Assembly: GCF_012976305.1 (NCBI RefSeq)
Contig: NZ_JABDSR010000014.1
Coordinates: forward strand, 1-39,442
Length of the DNA: 39,442 bases
Origin: Peptoniphilus faecalis
GTDB lineage: Bacteria; Bacillota; Clostridia; Tissierellales; Peptoniphilaceae
Reading direction: 5' to 3'
Below, piece by piece: positions 33,870 to 39,442 of the stretch. Position 1 is the first letter of the stretch. Every line of letters starts with the position of its first letter. The position numbers and the translations under genes were made by a program. A model generated the notes under the pieces. The model made no database searches. It worked only from the letters and a program-made list of their open reading frames with translations, and was not told the origin of the DNA.

Positions 33870-33894
33870 AACCTGACTTATGTCAGGTTTTTAT
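33870..33894 (+). terminator. terminator after rny
   Basis: AACCTGAC (33870-33877) pairs with GTCAGGTT (33882-33889), followed by a T-rich tail. Confidence 0.85.
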
Positions 33895-33913
33895 TTTTAT
33901 AGGGGGTGAGAGA

Positions 33914-34876
33914 TTGATAAACTCTAACTTAATTGATGATTTCTTAGATTATATGAAATCTACAAAGGGATCTTCAGAAAACACTGTTAAAGAGTATTAT
34001 TATGACTTAAGAGTCTTTGTAAGATTTATTAAAAAAAGGAAGAATTTAGTTGATGATTCTATAAACTTTAACGATATAGCTATTGAAGACATTACTCCAG
34101 AGGTCTTGGAAAGTGTTACTAAACAAGATATATATGCATATAATGCTTTTTTAGAAAGAGAAAGGAAAATTTCCAATAGGTCTAAATTTAGAAAAATTTC
34201 ATCTATTAGAAGTTTTTATAATTATCTTTCTAAAAAGATCGAAATTATTAAAAAAAATCCACTAATTGATATTGATATGCCTAAATTTGAAAAAACTCTT
34301 CCAGTATATTTATCCTTAGATCAAAGTTTAAATCTTTTAAAAACTATTGAAAAATCTAATATAAAGCCAATTTATAAAAAAAGAGACTACGCAATAGTCA
34401 CATTGTTTTTAAATTGTGGCATGAGACTTTCTGAGCTTGCTGGGATTAATATTTCTCACTTGAAAGATGATAACACATTAAAAGTAATAGGAAAGGGAAA
34501 CAAAGAGAGGACAATTTATCTCAATGAGGCTTGTGTTTATGCCATTAATGAATATTTAAAGATTCGACCACAAATAAAAGATGATGCACTATTTTTATCA
34601 ATGAGACAACAAAGAATGAGCAATAGATCAATTCAGCACATGATCGAAAAGCATATGAAAAATTCTGGTTTAGACACAAATAAATACTCAGTTCACAAGC
34701 TTAGACATACTGCAGCTACATTATTATATGAATATGGAAATGCCGATATAAAGTCTCTACAAGAGATATTAGGACACGAATCTGTAAGCACTACAGAAAT
34801 TTACACACATGTAAATAAAAAAGCACTAAAAAAAATGGTTGATTCTAATCCACTTTCAAAAGTTAAGGAAAAATAA
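33914..34876 (+). CDS. tyrosine recombinase of the XerC/XerD type
   Basis: A 320-residue integrase. The N-terminal SAM-like core-binding domain (about 1-120) is followed by a catalytic domain with R171 (CGMRLSELAG), Lys of GKGNKER (about 195), H261-x2-R264 (HKLRHTAATLLYEYG), H288 (LGHESVSTTEIYTH) and the nucleophile Y297. Its length and the RHT/LGH motifs fit a housekeeping Xer recombinase that resolves chromosome dimers at dif with FtsK, rather than a phage integrase. No attachment site is visible next to it. The start is TTG 33914 with AGGGGGTG 5 bases upstream. It could be XerC-, XerD- or XerH-like; I leave the symbol blank. Confidence 0.88.
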   Translation: MINSNLIDDFLDYMKSTKGSSENTVKEYYYDLRVFVRFIKKRKNLVDDSINFNDIAIEDITPEVLESVTKQDIYAYNAFLERERKISNRSKFRKISSIRSFYNYLSKKIEIIKKNPLIDIDMPKFEKTLPVYLSLDQSLNLLKTIEKSNIKPIYKKRDYAIVTLFLNCGMRLSELAGINISHLKDDNTLKVIGKGNKERTIYLNEACVYAINEYLKIRPQIKDDALFLSMRQQRMSNRSIQHMIEKHMKNSGLDTNKYSVHKLRHTAATLLYEYGNADIKSLQEILGHESVSTTEIYTHVNKKALKKMVDSNPLSKVKEK

Positions 34877-34899
34877 ATTTATAATAATAAGGAGAAAAT

Positions 34900-35541
34900 A
34901 TGAAAAAATTAAAAAAATTTGCATTTGCAGGAATTATGATTATGGCACTAAGTACATCTGTTTTCGCAGTTGGAAAATTACCAAAGGAAGCTTTAGATAA
35001 AAATATTAACATTTACATTAATAATAATATTCAAACAATTCCAGAAGACATGGGGAAGGCATATCTCGATAAAAATACCAATAGAGTTATGGTGCCAATT
35101 AGATATATTTCTGAAAACATGGGTGCACAAATTAATTATTATCAAAAAAAAGAAACAAAAACTAGTGGCATTTTAATTGGTGCCGTAGATGTATTAGTTG
35201 AAATTGACATCAATTCAACAAAGGCAAAAGTTAATAAAGATGGGATAGATAATACAGTTGATTTAGATTCTCCAGCAATATTATACGATGGAAGGACTTA
35301 TGTTCCAATTAGATTTATATCAGAAACACTAGGGCTTAGTGTAGATTGGAAAGATGATTCTGTTTATATTTCTGGTAAATTTAAAACTAAAGGAAAAAGA
35401 TATAATTACGAAGAAGATAATAAAGAATCTAAAGTAAATGAAGGCAACACAAATGCTACAAATAGAGATGAATCTTCAAAAGAATTGAAAACACCAATTG
35501 ATACAGTACAAGATAAAAAATCATCATATTCTATTTTTTAA
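34900..35541 (+). CDS. exported stalk-domain (copper amine oxidase N-like) protein
   Basis: 213 residues. A clear signal peptide (MKKLKKFAFAG, then a hydrophobic core, cleavage likely after SVFA, residue 23) directs it out of the cell. Two repeats of the copper-amine-oxidase N-terminal domain follow: NRVMVPIRYISENMGAQI (about 64-81) and RTYVPIRFISETLGLSVDWK (about 131-150). The C-terminal 50 residues are polar and low-complexity. There is no enzyme domain; in Firmicutes such domains are surface or cell-wall modules. Exact role unknown. AAGGAG precedes the start. Confidence 0.8.
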   Translation: MKKLKKFAFAGIMIMALSTSVFAVGKLPKEALDKNINIYINNNIQTIPEDMGKAYLDKNTNRVMVPIRYISENMGAQINYYQKKETKTSGILIGAVDVLVEIDINSTKAKVNKDGIDNTVDLDSPAILYDGRTYVPIRFISETLGLSVDWKDDSVYISGKFKTKGKRYNYEEDNKESKVNEGNTNATNRDESSKELKTPIDTVQDKKSSYSIF

Positions 35542-35559
35542 AAATAATAAATTGTAAAT

Positions 35560-35600
35560 AATATTGCAATACTTAAATTAAAATAAGTTAGTGCAATATT
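35560..35600. repeat. inverted repeat after the stalk-domain gene
   Basis: AATATTGCA (35560-35568) pairs with TGCAATATT (35592-35600), with an inner ACTTA/TAAGT pairing. No T-run follows. It may be a weak terminator or mRNA end structure. Confidence 0.5.
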
Positions 35601-35664
35601 AAAATTGAGTTCTATATTCATCACAAGAAGTTACAAAGGCATATTCTAATAATAAGGAGTATTT

Positions 35665-36840
35665 ATGAAATTTATAAATGATAAATTAGAAAATTTAATT
35701 ATAAAGTGGAGAAGATATATTCATGAGAATCCTGAATTATCTAATCAAGAAGCAAATACTGCAAGATATATTAAAGAAGAACTTAATTCTTGTACTAATA
35801 TTAATTTTAAAGAATTAACTAAAAATAGTGTTATTGGTTATTTAAAAGGGAAAAATGATGGACCTACAATAGCACTTAGAGCAGATATAGATGCACTTCC
35901 AATAGAAGAAGATACAGGACTGCCATTTTCTTCAAAAAATAAAGGAATTATGCACGCTTGTGGACATGATGCACACGCTGCGATGTTAATGGGTGCTGCT
36001 ACTATCCTTAACGAAATGAAAGATTCAATAAATGGGAACATTAAATTTATTTTTCAACCAGCAGAAGAAGAGCAACCAGGTGGAGCAATACCATTAATTG
36101 AAAAAGGTGTATTAGAAAATGTCGATATGATATTTGGACAACATATAATGGTAATTGGAGATTTAGAACCAGGAACAATTGCTATTAATAAAGGAGCATT
36201 TATGGCATCTGGAGATATTGTTGAAATAACTATAAAAGGTAAGGGAGGACATTCTTCCGCTCCAGAACAATCTATAAATCCAATTATTATAGGTCAGAAA
36301 GTTATTAGCTCAATTAATGAAATCAATAATTATATACTCAGTCCTCATGACGTATCATCAATTGCTATATGTAAATTTACATCAGGAAATGCTCCTAATA
36401 TTATTCCTGAATATGCAACCTTATCTGGATCCATTAGAACTTTTGATAATAAAAATAGAGATCTTATAGAAAATAAAATAAGAGATATCCTCGATGGTGT
36501 GTGTAAAATATATGGTGCAAAATATGAGTTAAACTATATTAGAGGATATGATCCTGTTATAAATGATGATTTAGCATCAGATATTGTTATAAATACAGCT
36601 ATAGAACTTTTTGGCGAGGAAAAAATATTATTTACAAAACCTCTAATGGCAAGTGAAGATTTTTCCAGTTATTTAAATGTTAAACCAGGTGCTTTTTTTA
36701 TTTTAGGCGCAGGAACAATAAAAGACGGATATAGCTTATTAAATCATAGTCCTAGTTTTAGAATTGATGAAAGAGCTTTAAAATTTGGCACTGAAATGTT
36801 GGTTAATATCGCTCTAAATGCTTTAAAAGAACTTAAATAA
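35665..36840 (+). CDS. M20 family metallo-amidohydrolase
   Basis: 391 residues, a cytoplasmic two-metal amidohydrolase of the HipO/IAA-amidohydrolase/DapL-type subgroup. Seen: YIHENPELSNQE, LRADIDALPIEE (metal Asp), MHACGHDAHAAMLMG (metal His), QPAEEEQPGGA (Glu pair), the dimerisation domain from about 185 (GKGGHSSAPEQSINP) and the C-terminal SEDFSSYL with a final NHSPSFRIDE. It hydrolyses N-acyl amino acids; the true substrate, such as N-acetyl-diaminopimelate or hippurate-like compounds, cannot be told. AAGGAG precedes the start. No biosynthetic neighbours help. Confidence 0.88.
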   Translation: MKFINDKLENLIIKWRRYIHENPELSNQEANTARYIKEELNSCTNINFKELTKNSVIGYLKGKNDGPTIALRADIDALPIEEDTGLPFSSKNKGIMHACGHDAHAAMLMGAATILNEMKDSINGNIKFIFQPAEEEQPGGAIPLIEKGVLENVDMIFGQHIMVIGDLEPGTIAINKGAFMASGDIVEITIKGKGGHSSAPEQSINPIIIGQKVISSINEINNYILSPHDVSSIAICKFTSGNAPNIIPEYATLSGSIRTFDNKNRDLIENKIRDILDGVCKIYGAKYELNYIRGYDPVINDDLASDIVINTAIELFGEEKILFTKPLMASEDFSSYLNVKPGAFFILGAGTIKDGYSLLNHSPSFRIDERALKFGTEMLVNIALNALKELK

Positions 36841-36875
36841 AAATTAAATCTTATTAAATGATTCAATAATATAAC

Positions 36876-36969
36876 TTGATTAAATATAAGTTTTGAATTT
36901 ATTACATGGTTGGGGGGAAAATAGGTATGTTCAAAATAATTATAGAAAAGTCAATCTAAAGAACGCAAA
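36876..36969 (+). other. possible small transcription unit or 10-codon ORF
   Basis: TTGATT (36876-36881) and TTATTA (36899-36904) are 17 bases apart. Then comes a GGGGGG stretch and ATG 36927 opening a 10-codon frame (MFKIIIEKSI, ends 36959), followed at once by a strong terminator. It might be a small RNA or leader, or just the 3' UTR of the amidohydrolase. Confidence 0.25.
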
Positions 36970-37005
36970 AATAGTCGCAAAATAATAATTTTGTGACTAT
37001 TTTTT
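36970..37005 (+). terminator. terminator in the amidohydrolase-rqcH gap
   Basis: AATAGTCGCAAAAT (36970-36983) pairs with ATTTTGTGACTATT (36988-37001) with one G-U pair, followed by T residues. The rest of the gap, 37006-37400, is AT-rich without a convincing gene on either strand. Confidence 0.85.
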
Positions 37006-37404
37006 ATGATTTTACATCTTTTTCAATTAATACTATTAAAATTTACATTTTTAACAAATTTCTTAATTAAGTTTTATTAATTATAAATTAGCCTCAAAAT
37101 AAATACTGCTGTTAAGTTATCTTATCTAATTATGTCAAGTCCATATTTTTAAGTAAAATTCATAGTACAATGTTTTAGTTTCTTTGTTTGCTTAATTTCT
37201 TAATATTTTTTAATGAGTTAAATTATTATTCTTTTTTTATACCTATAAACTCTAATAATATACAAATTGATTATGTCTACTTTTCTTCTAATTATTAAAA
37301 TTTTATTTAAAATATTTCTTCATAAATTTTATCAATAATCTTAGCACACATTCGTTTTAAACAAACATTCTAGACATCCTCCTTCCATATTACTTTATAA
37401 AATA

Positions 37405-37413
37405 TGTTATAAT
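37405..37413 (+). promoter_or_regulatory. extended -10 promoter of rqcH
   Basis: TGTTATAAT gives an extended -10 (TG-N-TATAAT) 17 bases before the ATG; no good -35 is visible at the expected distance. The leader would be very short. Confidence 0.5.
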
Positions 37414-37430
37414 AAATTTTAGGTGATAAA

Positions 37431-39152
37431 ATGTCTTTAGACGGTACAGTAGTTAAAAATTTAGTTTATGAAATAAATAATCGAATTATAGATGGCAGGA
37501 TAGATAAAATTTACCAAAATAACAATGATCTTTTAATTAATATTAGGGCTAAGGGTAAAAAAGAAAGGCTTTTTATATCTATTTCTGGAAGTCCCAGAGT
37601 ATATTTTAGTGAAGAAATTTTTGATAGTCCACAAAATCCGCCAGCCTTTTGTATGCTTCTTAGAAAACATTTAGAAAACAATCAAATTCTTGAAGTTTCA
37701 CAATATAAAATGGATAGAATCATAAAGATACTTGTTAAGTCTCGTGACGAGTTTGGTGAATTTTCTAAAAAAGCACTTATAATTGAACTTATGGGAAAGC
37801 ATTCAAATGTTATATTAATTGATGATGAGCTTAAAAAAATTATTGATTCTTTAAAGAGAATTAATTTTAATTTATCTAGTGTTCGCGAAGTCCTACCAGG
37901 GCTTACTTATAATCCAGAGGATGTTTCAAAGGGATTTAATCCTTGCGAAGTAAATTCTATAAGTGAATTAATAAATAATTCAAATAAAAATTTAAATTTA
38001 AAAACTTTTTTCTTGAAGACTTTCACTGGTATTAGTCCACAAATGTGTAGTGAAATTGAATATAGGTCTAGTGTTGATTTTAGAAGAATTGTATCTTCAT
38101 TATCTGAAAGTGAAATTAAAAATTTAGAAGAAGTATTTTTAGAAATCTTTAAAGAAGTAAAAGAATATAAATTTTCGCCAATAAAGATTTATAGGGATGG
38201 AATATTTAAGGATTTTTATTCCATAGATTTAAAGGAACTTAGTGAAAATGAAAAATCTAAAGTAGAAAGCATCTCTTCTCTCCTTGAAGAATTTTATAAT
38301 TCTAAATTTTTAAGAGATACTCTAGATTTAAAGAATAAGGAACTAAAAAAGTCTATAAAGAAAAATATAGAGAAATTGAAAAAAAAGATTTCTAATCAAT
38401 CAAATGAATTAAATATCGCATTAGATAGAGATAAATTCAAAGTTTATGCCGATTTAATATCTTCAAATTTTTATAAAATAGAAAAAGGTGCAATATCGCT
38501 AAAAGTTGAAAATTTTTATAACGAAATGAAAGAAATTGAAATTCCATTGGATCCAAAGCTAGATGGACCATCAAATGCATCAAAATATTATAAAAAATAC
38601 TCTAAATTAAAAAATGCAGCTAAGTTTCTTGCAGAACAAATTGAAATTGGAAAATCTGAAATTAGTTATTTAGAATCAATTTTACTAAATATTGATTTTG
38701 CAGAAACGCCAGATGAAATAGAGGAACTTTATGAAGAATTAGAAAAAGAAGGATATATAAAAAAGAAGAAAAATAATAAAAAGAAAAAAGATAATAAAGA
38801 AAATTATATTTATATAAAAACAGAAGATGGTTTTGAAATTTTTATAGGAAAAAATAATAAGCAAAATGATTATTTAACTCATAAAAAAGCAAAAAAAAAT
38901 GATCTATGGTTTCACGTAAAGGATGCTCCAGGTTCTCATGTAATATTAAAAAATGACAACAGAAATTTTACTAATAATTCCTTAATTACTGCCGCTAAAT
39001 TAGCTGCAAAGTATAGTTCACTTTCAAAATCAAAAAATATTTCTGTTGATTACACTTTTAAGATCAATGTAAAGAGACATCCTGCAAAAAAACCAGGCCT
39101 TGTAACTTATACAAACTATAAAACTATAAATGTAAACATAGAAAAAGAATAA
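37431..39152 (+). CDS. rqcH: NFACT protein RqcH (FbpA family)
   Basis: 573 residues, the usual length. The N-terminal NFACT-N domain starts MSLDGTVVKNLVYEIN and has the conserved D95-R96 (YKMDRIIKI) needed for alanine tailing. A HhH region and long coiled coil (about 275-425) follow, then a Lys-rich linker, and the NFACT-R domain has HKKAKKNDLWFHVKDAPGSH (about 484-503). RqcH recruits tRNA-Ala to stalled 50S subunits and adds C-terminal Ala tails that mark truncated proteins for decay. Older names are FbpA or fibronectin-binding protein. It is monocistronic with its own promoter. Confidence 0.93.
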   Translation: MSLDGTVVKNLVYEINNRIIDGRIDKIYQNNNDLLINIRAKGKKERLFISISGSPRVYFSEEIFDSPQNPPAFCMLLRKHLENNQILEVSQYKMDRIIKILVKSRDEFGEFSKKALIIELMGKHSNVILIDDELKKIIDSLKRINFNLSSVREVLPGLTYNPEDVSKGFNPCEVNSISELINNSNKNLNLKTFFLKTFTGISPQMCSEIEYRSSVDFRRIVSSLSESEIKNLEEVFLEIFKEVKEYKFSPIKIYRDGIFKDFYSIDLKELSENEKSKVESISSLLEEFYNSKFLRDTLDLKNKELKKSIKKNIEKLKKKISNQSNELNIALDRDKFKVYADLISSNFYKIEKGAISLKVENFYNEMKEIEIPLDPKLDGPSNASKYYKKYSKLKNAAKFLAEQIEIGKSEISYLESILLNIDFAETPDEIEELYEELEKEGYIKKKKNNKKKKDNKENYIYIKTEDGFEIFIGKNNKQNDYLTHKKAKKNDLWFHVKDAPGSHVILKNDNRNFTNNSLITAAKLAAKYSSLSKSKNISVDYTFKINVKRHPAKKPGLVTYTNYKTINVNIEKE

Positions 39153-39239
39153 AATTAATAAAACTTTGCTCTTATTTTCAAAGTAAGGGACAATAGATGT
39201 TGCAAAAATCCTAAAATTAAAAAAAGGTTAGAAAATTAA

Positions 39240-39275
39240 AATTCCTCCTGATAAAATAATATCAGGAGGAATTTT
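39240..39275 (+). terminator. terminator downstream of rqcH
   Basis: AATTCCTCCTGATA (39240-39253) pairs perfectly with TATCAGGAGGAATT (39260-39273), followed by a short T-run. It lies about 90 bases after the rqcH stop. Confidence 0.75.
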
Positions 39276-39328
39276 AATACCTAGAATGGGAACTAAATTG
39301 TGAATATGGAAAATTAGGTTCTATAATA

Positions 39329-39364
39329 AATAGTGTTGGTGAGAAATCATCAGCACTATTTTTG
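39329..39364 (+). terminator. second hairpin near the window end
   Basis: AATAGTGTTGGTGA (39329-39342) pairs with TCATCAGCACTATT (39347-39360) through two G-U pairs, followed by five T. With the hairpin at 39240 it encloses about 55 bases, so a small RNA or a leader attenuator of the next gene is possible. An AAGGAG ribosome site at 39431-39436 shows that a gene starts just outside the window. Confidence 0.7.
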
Positions 39365-39442
39365 TATGGAAATGTATAAAAAATAGACATAGAAATCACA
39401 TTCCTATAAAATATAGTTGCAACCAAATACCAAGGAGTGATT

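Noticed and set aside
33914..34876. Tyrosine recombinase as the integrase of a mobile element
   Set aside because: Its neighbours are core or ordinary genes, no direct repeats or tRNA site flank it, and its features match housekeeping Xer recombinases.
37330..37400. Minus-strand AAGGAGG with ATG codons and a short frame (MCAKIIDKIYEEIF)
   Set aside because: All frames close within 15 codons and resemble no protein I know; possibly a dead remnant but not supportable.
1..39442. CRISPR array, tRNA or rRNA genes
   Set aside because: No regularly spaced short repeats, cloverleaf-like GC-rich segments or rRNA core motifs were recognised on reading the window.

Overview
The window is very AT-rich, Gram-positive-type DNA from a low-GC Firmicute. 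The core gene order (rpsO-pnp-dut-ftsK-rimO-pgsA-cinA-recA, then lexA/yneA, rny, rqcH), AGGAGG-type ribosome sites and a FabK-type fatty-acid operon fit the Clostridia/Tissierellia, plausibly an anaerobic coccus of the Peptoniphilaceae. The genus is inference only.

Bases 1 to about 5940 are an accessory mosaic. An erm(B) macrolide-resistance cassette with inc18-plasmid flanks (truncated omega repressor gene, a 43-codon ORF, a long palindrome) lies between two roughly 96% identical pieces of topoisomerase III (topB) genes. Next come a solitary cytosine-5 DNA methyltransferase, a frameshifted membrane-GAF gene coupled to a Panacea/SocA-type (DUF4065) antitoxin-like gene, a decayed phage portal gene and a decayed DDE-transposase IS. 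The IS end abuts the rpsO promoter.

Bases 5940 to 18870 are core information-processing genes on the plus strand: rpsO, pnp, dut, ftsK/spoIIIE, rimO, pgsA, cinA and recA. They are followed by a Mre11/SbcD-type nuclease and a Rad50/SbcC-type ATPase divided over three ORFs. A YerC-type regulator has its own promoter at 18879.

Bases 19535 to 29852 are one tightly packed fatty-acid operon: acpP, accB, accC, accD, accA, fabH, fabK, a second FabK-family flavoprotein, fabD, fabG, fabF, fabZ and a MarR/FabT-like regulator. The second flavoprotein has a four-cysteine cluster and resembles Helicobacter FabX, so the operon may hold its own route to unsaturated fatty acids.

Bases 30114 to the end carry a SAM methyltransferase, a second portal-gene relic, a divergent lexA/yneA SOS locus with LexA-box-like sites, rny, a tyrosine recombinase, an exported stalk-domain protein, an M20 amidohydrolase and rqcH. 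Several strong terminators separate these units. I recognised no tRNA, rRNA or CRISPR array.
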